A DNA stretch of 64,000 bases, from assembly GCA_022826725.1 (NCBI GenBank), contig JAJDUF010000022.1:124001-188000 (forward strand), given 5' to 3'. Below are positions 7,551 through 17,177 of this stretch, in pieces. The notes beneath the pieces were generated by a model, which was not told the origin of the DNA, did no database searches, and saw only the letters and a list, made by a program, of their open reading frames with translations. Both the position numbers and the translations under genes were made by a program. The first letter of the stretch is position 1, and each line of letters starts with the position of its first letter. The DNA comes from Chloroflexota bacterium. GTDB lineage: Bacteria; Chloroflexota; UBA11872; UBA12225; JAJDUF01.

Positions 7551-8654
7551 ATGGCATCGCCAGGAGACCGACCAACGTTCGACCTGCCCAGCCCCGCTGT
7601 GCCGCGCAGTCCCATCCCGCGGCAGGTGCCGCCAGGGACGGTGCCGCTGCTCGCCGTCGAGGGCACGGCCTACGACTGCGGGCGGGAGTACGGCGAGCTT
7701 GTCCGCGAGCGTTACCCCTTCTACACGAACTACCGCGAGCACCGCGCGTGGTGGACGGAGCTGGCTCCCGCCGTACAGGCGCTATACGAGCGGCGGGCGC
7801 CGCACCTGTTCGACCTCTTCCAGGGGTTGAGTGACGGGATCGGACCAGCCACCGCACCAGCGCCATCCGCCACCCCGACACCGGCAGTGGAGGGCTGTAC
7901 CTCCTTTGGCGTGTCCGGCAGCGTCACGCTCGACGGCGAGCCGTTCTCCGGCCAAACCAAAGACACCCAGACTCACAGCGCCTATCGCTACGTCGTGCTC
8001 CGCATGCGGATCAAGGACGCCCCCACCATCCTGGTCCTCGCCTATCCCGGAGAGGTCCTCGGCTACGGCATGTGGTCCACCGGCATGAGCATCTTCCGCA
8101 ACTCGCTCTACTCGCAGGCCGGCGCCGAACAGGGGCTGCCGATGGCCACTTGGGGCCTGCTCATGCTGGCCGGGTCGTCGGTGTATGACGGCCTCGACCT
8201 CGCCCGGCGCTTTGGCGTCGCCAGCTCCGGCAACTGCCTGATTAGCGATCCGCAAGGCGAGAGCCTGTCCGTCGAGTTCAACGCCGGGGGCGTCAGCGCC
8301 GTTCCCGCCCGCGAGGGCATTGCCACGCACGGCAACCACGCCGAGGGCGCCGAGACCCGCCCGTTCGCCGCCTACGTCGGCAAGGAGGGCGCCAGCGAGG
8401 AGGAGAACTCCCACTACCGCATGCACGGCTTCTGGCACCTGCTCCATTCGGAGTCCGGCCGGCTCACACCCCAGCGTGCATTCGCCGCCCTCGCCGACCA
8501 CACCTACTACCCCCAGGGCACCTGCCGCCACTGGGTAGACGGCAAGCCGGGCATGGAAACCACCGCCGCGGTCGTCGTCGAGCCGACCAAGGGCCTGCTC
8601 CACGTCGTGCGCGGCCAGCCCTGCGCCAACTGGCCGGTAACCTACACCATATGA
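7551..8654 (+). CDS. C45-family autoproteolytic acyltransferase/hydrolase
   Basis: 367 residues resembling the acyl-CoA:6-aminopenicillanic acid acyltransferase (peptidase C45, Ntn-hydrolase) family. The N-terminal part has the usual EGTAYDCGREYGELVR helix. The predicted nucleophile and self-cleavage point is Cys116 in EGCTSFGVSG, followed by GQTKDTQ. Later family features include VEFNAGGVSAVPAREG, with THGNHAEG near the active site. Relatives cleave or transfer acyl groups on amides. No signal peptide is seen. The next genes encode an FAD oxidoreductase and a sialidase-like protein, so it may belong to a small catabolic cluster; the substrate is unknown. Confidence 0.82.
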   Translation: MASPGDRPTFDLPSPAVPRSPIPRQVPPGTVPLLAVEGTAYDCGREYGELVRERYPFYTNYREHRAWWTELAPAVQALYERRAPHLFDLFQGLSDGIGPATAPAPSATPTPAVEGCTSFGVSGSVTLDGEPFSGQTKDTQTHSAYRYVVLRMRIKDAPTILVLAYPGEVLGYGMWSTGMSIFRNSLYSQAGAEQGLPMATWGLLMLAGSSVYDGLDLARRFGVASSGNCLISDPQGESLSVEFNAGGVSAVPAREGIATHGNHAEGAETRPFAAYVGKEGASEEENSHYRMHGFWHLLHSESGRLTPQRAFAALADHTYYPQGTCRHWVDGKPGMETTAAVVVEPTKGLLHVVRGQPCANWPVTYTI

Positions 8655-8692
8655 GACCATAGGCACGATGTCCCTCTCCCGGCCACCACGAT

Positions 8693-8733
8693 GACTCCCC
8701 TTCCCTGAAGGGAAGGGGCCGGGGGTTAGGTCC
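8693..8733 (+). repeat. family A repeat (contains an intact copy of the IS110 target)
   Basis: GACTCCCCTTCCCTGAAGGG followed by AAGGGGCCGGGGGTTAGGTCC. Bases 8693-8706 (GACTCCCCTTCCCT) are identical to the 14-bp target reconstructed around the IS110 element near 60 kb. Confidence 0.8.
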
Positions 8734-8771
8734 AAGGAGGCGACGGCGGAGCCAAACAAGGAGACAACACC

Positions 8772-10253
8772 ATGACCAAGGAAGAGCCGCTCGGCTACGT
8801 AGCCGAGCCACAGAAGCAGGTACCCGTCGCCTACGACGTGGATGTGGCCGTCGTAGGCGGCGGTCTCTCCGGCATGTTCTCGGCCATCGCCGCCGGTCGC
8901 CTGGGAGCAAAAACTCTGCTCCTCGACCGCTTTGCCGCTCTCGGCGGCAACCTCGGTCCGGCCATGATCGTCGGTGGCAGTGTCGCCGGCGAGGCCCCCG
9001 TCACCTTGCCCGGCGGGCTGGCCGGCATCCCCAAGGAGCTAAACGACCGGATGGAGGCGCTCCAAGTCGAAACCGGCCACCGCTATGCCGACATTACCAA
9101 TATCATCTCCCATCTCGCGGCGCAGCTGGCCCTCGACGCCGGCGTAGAAATTCTCGTGCCGGTGTGGGTCGGCGATCCCATCATCGCAGACAACCGCGTC
9201 GCCGGCCTCTTTGTGGAAGGCAAGTCCGGCCGCGTCGCCGTCAAGTCGAAGGTCGTCATTGATGCCTCGGCCGACGCGGATGTGTGCCGCCGCGCCGGCG
9301 TCCCCGTCATTACCGACATGGCCCCCGACCCGTCGTGGCCGCCGGTCATCCGCCAGGAGTTCTTACGCCCCGAGTTCGTCCCCTGGAACGACACCGCCAT
9401 CTACTTCGTGATGGCCGGCGTGGACTTTCCCCGCTTCGAGCAGTTCCTCGCCAGCGACGTCACCCTCACCGCCGAGGACGAGGCCTGGCTCGCCGAGCGA
9501 GAGCAATTCCCGTTTGCACGCCAGGCGTTCGAAGACCCCATGATCCCGCTGCTCCGCCATGCCTGGGAGATCGGCGAGTACTACTACCTGAAAACCGTCG
9601 AGCCGCACGTCCACATCAATACGCCGAACCTCTGGAAAGGCCCGTATGAGAACGGACTGGTCGGCAGCCGTATCAATATGGGTGGTGCCATTCGCCGCGA
9701 CGACATGAAACAGCACGCCCGCCTCGAAACCGCCATCCGCATGCACGTCTTCGAGACCGTGCAGTTCTTCCGCAAGTACGTCCCTGGTTTCGACCGTGCC
9801 TACCTACTGATAACGGCCCCCTACTTCGGCTCGCGGGGCGGCCCCCACATTGACGGCGAGTACACTATCACCCCGGAAGACGCCTTCAACGGCGCCAAGT
9901 TCGACGACGTGCTCTACCGCAACACGCACGCCGCGCAGCCTCACTACGGCGGCGAAGCCTCCGGTTTCGATACCCCCTATCGCTCGCTGCTGCCCAAGGG
10001 CATGGACGGCCTGCTCGCCACCGGCCGCGCCTCCGCCTACATCCGCCGCGGCCACGACCCCGGCGCCACCCGCGCGCGCCCGGCGCTCATGCAGTTGGGC
10101 GAGGCCGCCGGCGCCGCTGCCGCCCTGGCCGTGCAGGACGGCGTCGCCCCCCGTCACCTCGATGTCAAAAAGCTCCAGCGCCACCTCCTCCAACAAGGCT
10201 TCTTCCTCGGCGAGCCGGCCCGCCTCGCCCAGCTAGGCCTCACCAATCCCTGA
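8772..10253 (+). CDS. FAD-dependent oxidoreductase (FAD_oxidored family)
   Basis: 493 residues. The N-terminal Rossmann FAD-binding motif is VAVVGGGLSGMFSAIAAGRL followed by the acidic LLLDR. The GGN motif (FAALGGNLGPAMIVGG) is characteristic of the FAD-dependent oxidoreductases of PF12831. A GATRARPALMQLGEAAGAAAAL motif near the end completes the FAD site. There is an AAGGAG ribosome binding site 8-9 nt before ATG 8772. Enzymes of this family oxidise diverse small molecules; the electron acceptor and substrate are not evident. A family A repeat separates it from the C45 gene. Confidence 0.85.
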   Translation: MTKEEPLGYVAEPQKQVPVAYDVDVAVVGGGLSGMFSAIAAGRLGAKTLLLDRFAALGGNLGPAMIVGGSVAGEAPVTLPGGLAGIPKELNDRMEALQVETGHRYADITNIISHLAAQLALDAGVEILVPVWVGDPIIADNRVAGLFVEGKSGRVAVKSKVVIDASADADVCRRAGVPVITDMAPDPSWPPVIRQEFLRPEFVPWNDTAIYFVMAGVDFPRFEQFLASDVTLTAEDEAWLAEREQFPFARQAFEDPMIPLLRHAWEIGEYYYLKTVEPHVHINTPNLWKGPYENGLVGSRINMGGAIRRDDMKQHARLETAIRMHVFETVQFFRKYVPGFDRAYLLITAPYFGSRGGPHIDGEYTITPEDAFNGAKFDDVLYRNTHAAQPHYGGEASGFDTPYRSLLPKGMDGLLATGRASAYIRRGHDPGATRARPALMQLGEAAGAAAALAVQDGVAPRHLDVKKLQRHLLQQGFFLGEPARLAQLGLTNP

Positions 10254-10353
10254 GCATGCGTGGCATTAAGCGCGTAACATGCTTCACGCCAACACCACCG
10301 GATTGCCGGCTTATGTCGGTGTGACAGGAGATGTCGCTAGTCTCGCCAACTGA

Positions 10354-10397
10354 CGCCCCCTCTCCACCATGTGGAGAGGGGGCCGGGGGGGTGAGTC
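10354..10397 (+). repeat. family A repeat
   Basis: CCCCTCTCCACCATGTGGAG hairpin with tail AGGGGGCCGGGGGGGTGAG, 30 bases ahead of the next start codon. Confidence 0.75.
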
Positions 10398-10427
10398 CCA
10401 ATAGACCCAAACAGGGAGGGAACAGCC

Positions 10428-11765
10428 ATGATCGAGCGGATAGAGCCTCTCGGAAGACTGATCGCCGACTGCCCATTTCCTGGCGAAACCCGCGCCGACG
10501 ACGTGTGGCCGGCCCATCCGAATGCCATTCAGGTCAGCAAGGACCGCTTCCTGGTGGTCTACGCCACCCGCGGCTACCGTGGCGGCGACGACGACCTCAG
10601 TATCCTCTACCAACTGCGCGCCGGAGCACTCGACGGCCCCGTCCTCTCCGAGCGGATGGTCGCCTCCACCCGCAACGATTGGGAGCCGTTCGGCGACGGC
10701 GCCCACTACGTGCTCCAAAATGGCCATCCCGCCGCCTTTGGCGTGCCCCGCGGTGCCCTCATCGGCGGCAAGCCGGCTCTGCACGCCAACCTCTTCGTCA
10801 TCAAGTGGCACTACCTGGCCCGCTATCTCGATCCCGACACCGGCATCCTGGTCTCGAACCACGATACGCCGGGCCTCATGGAGCGCACCCTCCGCGTCGG
10901 CTGGACGCAGTTCCGCCTCAACGACGCCGGGGACGACCTCGAAATCGTCGCCCCGGCCCAGCAGCTGCGGCAGGTCGGCTACGAAACCGGCGAGGCCTTC
11001 TGCAACGCGCCCATCACCAACATGAACAACACCTTCACCCACGCCATCCCCTTCAATGACGATTGCACCGAATGGCTCGACTTTCACCACATGGATGGCC
11101 ACATCGCCGCGATCAAGTACCGCTACAATCCCGACCGCGGCCTGTATGAGTGGGTGGAGATCGGCCCACTACTCGGCGGCGACATCGGCGTCGGCGAAGC
11201 CAGCGTCGCCCGCTATGGCAACGAATGGGTCATCGCCTCCCGGCCGTCCGTACACCCGGACACCCCCGGCGCACCGGCCGTCTGGATGCGGACGTCCGAC
11301 CCGTTTGGCGACGAGCCACCGCAAGTCTTCCGCCCGCCATCGCCGCTCATTAAGCAGCCCCTGACCGTCTACACGATGGGCGACGGCCAGCTACGCCTCT
11401 TCACCGGCGACGAGACCATCTCACCCCACAACTACGCCCGCAACCCGCTCTACCTCTGGGACATTGACCCCGACAACGGGTTCACCGCCTCCAAGCGCCG
11501 CGTCGTGTTCGATACCTTCGAGTACGGCATCCCCATTCCGCCCGAGGGCCTACCCCGCTGCGATTTCGGCCACCTCTTTCCGCACACCGGTGGCTCCGTC
11601 CAGCTCGTCGCCCACCGGATGCTCGGCAGCTACTTCAATGATGCCCGCGTGCGCGGCCGCGCCATCACCGCCGCCGAGAAGGAGCCGGCTGGCATCTACC
11701 ACGACGCCATCCACTACGCCGAGTCCCACCCCAACCCCTGGCACTTCGCCTCAACTGACGGCTAG
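10428..11765 (+). CDS. sialidase-like / beta-propeller protein of unknown function
   Basis: 445 residues, no signal peptide and no membrane helix. Repeated segments with the pattern of propeller blades are visible, e.g. QVSKDRFLVVYATRG, SVARYGNEWVIASRP and GDGQLRLFTGDETISPHNYA. The acidic and aromatic content fits a glycoside hydrolase or sialidase-type propeller (BNR-like), but I see no canonical SxDxGxTW Asp boxes. ATG 10428 is preceded by GGGAGGG. It precedes the next gene by 6 bp, implying co-transcription. The product name is a fold-level guess. Confidence 0.55.
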   Translation: MIERIEPLGRLIADCPFPGETRADDVWPAHPNAIQVSKDRFLVVYATRGYRGGDDDLSILYQLRAGALDGPVLSERMVASTRNDWEPFGDGAHYVLQNGHPAAFGVPRGALIGGKPALHANLFVIKWHYLARYLDPDTGILVSNHDTPGLMERTLRVGWTQFRLNDAGDDLEIVAPAQQLRQVGYETGEAFCNAPITNMNNTFTHAIPFNDDCTEWLDFHHMDGHIAAIKYRYNPDRGLYEWVEIGPLLGGDIGVGEASVARYGNEWVIASRPSVHPDTPGAPAVWMRTSDPFGDEPPQVFRPPSPLIKQPLTVYTMGDGQLRLFTGDETISPHNYARNPLYLWDIDPDNGFTASKRRVVFDTFEYGIPIPPEGLPRCDFGHLFPHTGGSVQLVAHRMLGSYFNDARVRGRAITAAEKEPAGIYHDAIHYAESHPNPWHFASTDG

Positions 11766-11771
11766 GCACTC

Positions 11772-12770
11772 ATGACCGAAGAGACCGCTACCGGGACCAT
11801 CGGCGTCGGCACACGGCTCCTCCTCACAGCCGCGCCCAACCTCGAAATAGGCGCTCGGCTGACCTCGGGCCACTGGCGGGAGCAGGTTGTCAACTGGCCC
11901 GTGGCGCGCAGCGAAGCCGACGGGCGGTTCGTCCTTGAGCGACTTGGTCATCAGGCCTTGTTAGAGGTGGTTTGGGAGATGGTGCGGCTACGCGAGTTCC
12001 CCGACCGCCCCAGCCGCCTGGACTCCCTCTTCCTCTGGTCGAATGAAGAGGAAGCAAGGGCCTGGCACTATCGGCAGCATATCTTGCCACCGCCCGACTC
12101 GCCTCAGCCGGGTCGGCTGAAGACCACTGGTGTTGCGGGCCTTTACGAGGTCGAGGTTGTAGCGTGCCGCCGGTCCTGCATTGCCAATATGAACCTCATC
12201 AGCTACCTCAACGACAGCGAAACGGTGGATTCGCTGATGAAGCGGGCACGCCGGTACTGGGAAGGCAACGTTGCTGCGGCACAAGGGGAGGTCCTGCTGG
12301 AGGGTGGTGTGGTGGTGCGGCGCAATCTGCACTCCATCACACCTCATGAATTGCAGCCAGTGGATGACCCGCAAACATCCGAGGCCATCCGCGCGGCGGT
12401 TTGCTGGCGGAATGCAGCCAGGGCCACTTGGACGCTCGCCCAATCGCCTGCCGGCAACCACCGCCTTGAAGGAGTCCTGATCCCGGAGCCAGCCCTGTCG
12501 CCCCCTGTCGCCGGGTGGTTGGCGATAGAGATCGAAGGGTTAGACGAGCCACTTCCCGCCAGACGCGGCACGTCGCCTGTGCTCCTCCGGCCTGGCGAGC
12601 GGTGCTTGGTCGAGGCCATATTCGTCAACGTGCCGTCCCCAGCGGATGACCTCCGCTTCCGCCCCATCCTCATCTGTGACCGCGCGGCCGCGCACTACTG
12701 GCAACTCCAGCCTTTCTGGGATGGCACACTGCACGGCGAGTGGCAACGCGCCGCTCAGATACCTGCGTAG
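11772..12770 (+). CDS. hypothetical protein with an ART-like (DUF2441-like) N-terminal half
   Basis: 332 residues, cytoplasmic. The first half reads like the DUF2441/ADP-ribosyltransferase-like family: EMVRLREFPDRPSRLDSLFL, EEARAWHYRQH, LYEVEVVACRR, NMNLISYL and ARRYWEG. In that family the 'vR-x-x-x-f-P-x-x-PSR-l-S-l-F' motif shapes a nucleotide pocket; this comparison is from memory. The second half has no recognisable domain. It starts 6 bp after the preceding gene and converges with the racemase gene 8 bp downstream. Whether it is an enzyme, or an effector that modifies targets, is not known. Confidence 0.5.
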   Translation: MTEETATGTIGVGTRLLLTAAPNLEIGARLTSGHWREQVVNWPVARSEADGRFVLERLGHQALLEVVWEMVRLREFPDRPSRLDSLFLWSNEEEARAWHYRQHILPPPDSPQPGRLKTTGVAGLYEVEVVACRRSCIANMNLISYLNDSETVDSLMKRARRYWEGNVAAAQGEVLLEGGVVVRRNLHSITPHELQPVDDPQTSEAIRAAVCWRNAARATWTLAQSPAGNHRLEGVLIPEPALSPPVAGWLAIEIEGLDEPLPARRGTSPVLLRPGERCLVEAIFVNVPSPADDLRFRPILICDRAAAHYWQLQPFWDGTLHGEWQRAAQIPA

Positions 12771-12777
12771 CCATAGC

Positions 12778-13533
12778 TTATCGTGCCAATACAGGCGGGG
12801 CCGGTACTCCTGTGGACAACGCCAGCAGCTGCCCATACCCATGCACCCGCGCCGCCACGCCCGCTACCCGCAAGGCGTACCACACCGTCACCTGATTTGC
12901 GGTCAGCACTGGCTTGCCAAGCTCTACTTCCAGCCCGGCAATGTGCCGCGTCGTGGTCAGCGCCGTATCCGGCACCAGCACCGCCTCGGCCGCCGGATCA
13001 TCGCCGCTAGCGATAAACCGATACACGTCTGCGGCCGGCAACTCGGTAACTGCATCACCGCTTGGCAGGTCCAGGGCACTCTGCGCCACGACCGCGACGC
13101 CATTCCGCCGGAGATACGCCGCGAAGATCGCCACCGTAGCGGCCGGATAGGTGCCGGCAACAGCCACCCGCTGCACGCCCAGCGCCCGCACGGCCGCGCC
13201 GAACGCCTGCGTCGTGTTGATCGCTGGCACACCGGCCTCCGCAGCCATCTCCTCCGCCTGCTTCTCCGGCCCCATCGCACATCCAAAGCTGCCGCTGGTG
13301 CAGGCATAAACCACCACGTCAGGCCCATGCGCTCGCAGCCGCTCGATCCCCGGCCGCAGGTCCTCAATGCGCCCGCCGTACCGCGCCAGCGCCGCCGGAT
13401 CGTGATCGTCCACGCTCTCGACCACGGCAAACTGCGCCTCGACCGCGCTACCCACGGCCGCTAGCAGCGGGAGGTAGTCGTCCCGCATGTCCTGGCAGGG
13501 AAAGATGAAGCCCAAGCACACCCGCCGCGCCAT
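12778..13533 (-). CDS. Asp/Glu racemase-superfamily protein (maleate isomerase/arylmalonate decarboxylase-like)
   Basis: 251 residues. The fold is indicated by the two pseudo-symmetric cysteine motifs of the superfamily. The first is intact in DVVVYACTSGSFGCAM (Cys in ACTSGS). In the second, where relatives have a Cys, this protein has KPVLTANQVTVWYALRVAG, the form seen in arylmalonate decarboxylase- and maleate isomerase-like proteins. RVAVAGTYPA and AFGAAVRALGVQ are typical neighbours. It follows the DUF3830 gene by 21 bp on the same strand, with a GGAAGGGA binding site. These two families are often adjacent in catabolic operons. The substrate is unknown. Confidence 0.82.
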   Translation of the reverse strand: MARRVCLGFIFPCQDMRDDYLPLLAAVGSAVEAQFAVVESVDDHDPAALARYGGRIEDLRPGIERLRAHGPDVVVYACTSGSFGCAMGPEKQAEEMAAEAGVPAINTTQAFGAAVRALGVQRVAVAGTYPAATVAIFAAYLRRNGVAVVAQSALDLPSGDAVTELPAADVYRFIASGDDPAAEAVLVPDTALTTTRHIAGLEVELGKPVLTANQVTVWYALRVAGVAARVHGYGQLLALSTGVPAPPVLAR

Positions 13534-13554
13534 CGCCAGTTCCCTTCCGCTCCG

Positions 13555-14040
13555 TCACTCTCGGCGGCTGAAGGTCAGTTTCTCGCCTACCGCTCCGGCG
13601 CTCCACACGTCGTTGCAGGCGTCGGCAAACTCGGCCAGCCCTTCCTCGATAGTGGCAAACACCGTCCCTGGCAGGTGGCCAATCGGCGAAAGCAGGTAGT
13701 TGTTCCGGCCATAGAACACGGCCAGGTCAATCAGCCGCCCGTAGCGCCGGCATTCCTCCCGCAGCGTCGGCGGCAGCGGCATCGCCGGGGGAATCTGGAA
13801 GTAGATCAGGTCCCCGGGCAGCGGGAAGATCGTCGCGTTCTCCAGCGCCGGCTCCGGCGAGACGAAGGGCGTCAGCAGCGTGTACACCTCGTTGTTGGCG
13901 TACTTGGCATGAAACGCCGGCCCCTCCAGCGGCAGCGAATCCCAGACCGCCGCCACCGTTTCCGGTGCCTCGTCCTCCAGCAACCGCGCTACCGCCACGA
14001 CCGACCGCTTGGTCAGACCAACCTCGATATACCGCGCCAT
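13555..14040 (-). CDS. DUF3830 family cyclophilin-like protein
   Basis: 161 residues matching DUF3830: VVAVARLLEDEAPETVAAVWDSLP at the start, GDLIYFQIPPA in the middle and the diagnostic AVFYGRNNYLLSPIGHLPGT followed by FATIEEGLAEFADACNDVW. The family has a cyclophilin-like barrel; its role is unknown, though it commonly neighbours Asp/Glu racemase, aminotransferase or amidohydrolase genes, as here. AAGGAG precedes ATG 14040. It is the first gene of a two-gene minus-strand operon. Confidence 0.82.
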   Translation of the reverse strand: MARYIEVGLTKRSVVAVARLLEDEAPETVAAVWDSLPLEGPAFHAKYANNEVYTLLTPFVSPEPALENATIFPLPGDLIYFQIPPAMPLPPTLREECRRYGRLIDLAVFYGRNNYLLSPIGHLPGTVFATIEEGLAEFADACNDVWSAGAVGEKLTFSRRE

Positions 14041-14208
14041 GAGCGCCGCTCCTTCCCGGTTCCCACCTCGCTGTGCTGGTGCCTTTCCCTAGCCGAGCAC
14101 ACCCCACCCACAGGCAACGTCAGCCTACACCATAGCCGATTGACACCGCGACACACGGCCACTATCGTTACCACCATCCTGGGAGCAGCAACGCACCCCT
14201 CCACCTCA

Positions 14209-14250
14209 CTCCCCCTCTCCACCATGTGGAGAGGGGGCCGGGGGGTGAGG
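14209..14250 (+). repeat. family A repeat
   Basis: CTCCCCCTCTCCACCATGTG hairpin followed by the GGGGGCCGGGGGGTGAGG tail, in the divergent gap ahead of the FG-GAP gene. Confidence 0.75.
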
Positions 14251-14274
14251 TAAGACCCGAAAGAGAGAGGCACG

Positions 14275-17010
14275 ATGAGCAATACAGCCGGCGTCTGGCG
14301 CACTCGCGGGTTCGAGGCCTTCCGGCAGGGCACGTTCGGCAATGCCGGCCAGAATATCTACGTCTCTCGCGCCGGCGTGCTCCAGCGCATCCACCTCTTC
14401 GACTGCAACAAAGACGGCTACGTGGACTTGCTCTTTTGCAATGCCCAAGCGCATCTCGAATCGCCACCGGCCTACGTCTACGCCGATGTCCTCACTGACC
14501 CGCAGCGGACCGAGTTATTGGCCGAAGGCGCCGGCACCGCCGTCGTGGCCGATCTCGACGGCGACGGCTACGCCGATCTGGTCATCGGCAACGAAAGGAG
14601 CGGCGAGCCGGGCCACCTCAACGCCTTCATCTACTACGGCGCCGCCGCGGGCCTCAGCGAGCGCTACCGCATGCTCCTCCCCGCGCACCGCTGCGCCTCA
14701 GCCACCTGCGGCGATTTCAACGGCGACGGTCGGCCGGACTTGGCTTTCATCGCCGACGGCAAGGTCCGGCTCTACTACCAGTCCGAGTTGGCATTCGAGG
14801 CCAAAATCCACACCGACCTGGACCTCCCGGCCGCGGCCCCCTCCCCGTCCGCCACCGGCCAGCTCGGCGCCGCCGACCTCGACGGCGATGGCTACGCCGA
14901 CCTCTACGTCCTGGGTCCGGACGCCCCGCCACGCATCTACTGGGGCGGCGCCGATGGCATCAACCCGGAGCGCTTCAGCGAGGTCCTGGTCGCCGATGCG
15001 TCCGACACCACCATCGAGGCGGACCTGGCGAACGTCTCCGAAGAAGAGCGGGTCAGTGCCGTCGGCCCCTTGGCCCAGATTATTGACCTCGGCGGCACAC
15101 CGCACCTGTTCGTACCCTTTGCCAATCGGACGTTACTCGTGCCCGTCCGTGCGGATCGTACCTGTGGCGACCCGTTGAGCTTCGCCTGCCGCGGCTCCCT
15201 GTCCGCCGCCAGCGGCGACATCAACGGCAACGGCCACACCGACCTCGTGTTCGTCGGCCGCGACCGCAACGCCGACGGGGAATGCTCCTGGGTCTATTGG
15301 GGCGGCCCCGATGGCTTTGCTGAAGCCCGGCGGACCGCCCTACCGACCGATCACGCCTGCGACGTCGCCGTCGGTGACTTGGACGGCAATGGGTATGCCG
15401 ATGTCGTCATCTGCCAGAAGCAGAACGCGGAGAGCTATTCCACGGACTCGCTCGTCTATCGCGCCGCCGCCGATGGGATTGACCTTGAGCCGGTGCGCCT
15501 GGCTACGCATGGGGCACGGCGCGTGTTCGTGGCCAAGACGGCGGACTCGCCAAATCCGCAAGTCATCTTCATCAACCAAGTTGCCCGCACCGCCACCAAC
15601 GACGTGGACTCGGACCTCTACTACGGTGGTCCCGACGGCTTCTCCCCGGATCGGGTCACGAAGCTGTGGGGACGCGGCGCCACGTCGGGCCTCATCTGCG
15701 ATCTCGACGACAACGGCTGGCCCGACGTCATCATCGCCAATAGCGCCGAGAACGCGATCCACCTCGACCCCGGCTCCTTCATCTTCCGCGGCGGTCCCAA
15801 CGGCTACACACACCAGCCGGATGTAGTCATCCCCACCCACTACGGCTGGGGTGTGGCCACCGCCGACCTCAATCACAACGGCTACCTAGATCTCGTCCTC
15901 TCCCGCTTCCACGACGCCACCATCGAGATTTACTACGGCACGGCGAACGGCCTGGACCTGGAGCATCCCGAACAACTCTATGTCCTCGACGGCCCGGACG
16001 ACTACATCCCGCCCCGTCGCGTCTTCCTCGCCGATCTCAACTGCAACGGCTGGCTCGACATGGTGGTTGGGCGCGGGGGCACGAACCGCGCAGTCATCCT
16101 GTGGGGCGGTCCGGACGGCTTTGACCTGGACCGGCGCCAGGTCCTCCCCGTCTCGAACTTCTCTGGCTTCCCCATCGCCCGTGACCTGACCGGCAACGGC
16201 TATCCCGATCTGATTATCGGCGGCGGCAAGCCCACCGTCGGCGCCCCGCACGATGCCTTCACCCACATCTTCTGGAACGGCCCCGACGGCCTGCGCCCCG
16301 ACCGCCAGGCCCAGCTACCCGCCAATGCCGCATCGGGGATTGCCGTCGCCGACTTCAACAACGACGGCTACGCTGACATCTTCACCTGCAGCTACCAGGC
16401 CGTAAATGACCGCGACATCGACTCCTACATCTATTGGGGCGGCCCCGGCGGCTCCTTCTCCGCCAAGAACCGCGCCCGGCTACGCACCCATTCCTCGTCC
16501 GGCTGCATCGCCGCCGACTTCAACGAGGACGGCTACATTGACATCGCCGTCGCCAACCACAAGAGCTTCGGCGATCACGTCGGCGACTCGTTCGTGCTCT
16601 GGAACGGGCCGGACGGCGTAGACGACCGCCACCCCACGCGGCTCCCGACCGCCGGCCCCCACGGGATGCTCCAAGTGCAGCCCGGCAATATCCTCGACGG
16701 CAGCGAGTGCGAATACTACACCTCGGCGCCGTTCGAGCTACCTACCGGCACAGCCGTGACCCGCATCAGTTGGGAAGCCGAGCTTGGTCCCAAGACCTGG
16801 GTCGGCGGGCAACTCCGCTCGGCACCTACCGCGGAGTCACTCGAACAAGCCGAATGGCTTGGCCCGGACAACGGCGCCGGCTGGTTCACCAACGACCAGC
16901 AGATCGCCGCTGGCGCCGCCGGACGATGGGTGCAATACCGGCTCGCGCTCGGCGCCGTGAACAGCGGCAGCACCCCCCGCGTCACCGAAGTCCGCGTCCA
17001 CTATGCATAG
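14275..17010 (+). CDS. large FG-GAP/VCBS-repeat beta-propeller protein
   Basis: 911 residues made of about a dozen FG-GAP units with the calcium-binding pattern D-x-[DN]-x-[DN]-G-x-x-D (e.g. VADLDGDGYADLVIGN, ADFNNDGYADIFTC, GDINGNGHTDLVFVG). Many are followed by YWGG-PDG, giving two or more stacked seven-bladed propellers. The last about 110 residues form a separate sheet-rich domain. No signal peptide or anchor is visible at the N-terminus (MSNTAGVWRTRGFEAFRQG), although most relatives are extracellular. GAGAG precedes ATG 14275. Likely roles are adhesion or polysaccharide binding; this is inferred from the fold. Confidence 0.85.
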   Translation: MSNTAGVWRTRGFEAFRQGTFGNAGQNIYVSRAGVLQRIHLFDCNKDGYVDLLFCNAQAHLESPPAYVYADVLTDPQRTELLAEGAGTAVVADLDGDGYADLVIGNERSGEPGHLNAFIYYGAAAGLSERYRMLLPAHRCASATCGDFNGDGRPDLAFIADGKVRLYYQSELAFEAKIHTDLDLPAAAPSPSATGQLGAADLDGDGYADLYVLGPDAPPRIYWGGADGINPERFSEVLVADASDTTIEADLANVSEEERVSAVGPLAQIIDLGGTPHLFVPFANRTLLVPVRADRTCGDPLSFACRGSLSAASGDINGNGHTDLVFVGRDRNADGECSWVYWGGPDGFAEARRTALPTDHACDVAVGDLDGNGYADVVICQKQNAESYSTDSLVYRAAADGIDLEPVRLATHGARRVFVAKTADSPNPQVIFINQVARTATNDVDSDLYYGGPDGFSPDRVTKLWGRGATSGLICDLDDNGWPDVIIANSAENAIHLDPGSFIFRGGPNGYTHQPDVVIPTHYGWGVATADLNHNGYLDLVLSRFHDATIEIYYGTANGLDLEHPEQLYVLDGPDDYIPPRRVFLADLNCNGWLDMVVGRGGTNRAVILWGGPDGFDLDRRQVLPVSNFSGFPIARDLTGNGYPDLIIGGGKPTVGAPHDAFTHIFWNGPDGLRPDRQAQLPANAASGIAVADFNNDGYADIFTCSYQAVNDRDIDSYIYWGGPGGSFSAKNRARLRTHSSSGCIAADFNEDGYIDIAVANHKSFGDHVGDSFVLWNGPDGVDDRHPTRLPTAGPHGMLQVQPGNILDGSECEYYTSAPFELPTGTAVTRISWEAELGPKTWVGGQLRSAPTAESLEQAEWLGPDNGAGWFTNDQQIAAGAAGRWVQYRLALGAVNSGSTPRVTEVRVHYA

Positions 17011-17112
17011 GCGAGGGGCCACCAGCCTACCGTCAGCAGTCTATGGAGAGGAGAAGTGCGGCGGCGGTGAGCGGGGGGGGCCATGGGGAGGCCGAGACCA
17101 CACCTCATCCTC

Positions 17113-17149
17113 AGCCCCTTCCCTTGAGGGAGGGGGCTAGGGGGTAGGT
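17113..17149 (+). repeat. family A repeat
   Basis: AGCCCCTTCCCTTGAGGGAG followed by GGGGCTAGGGGGTAGGTG, between convergent genes. Confidence 0.7.
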
Positions 17150-17177
17150 GTGGTCCGCGGCCACTCACAGTAGGCGA

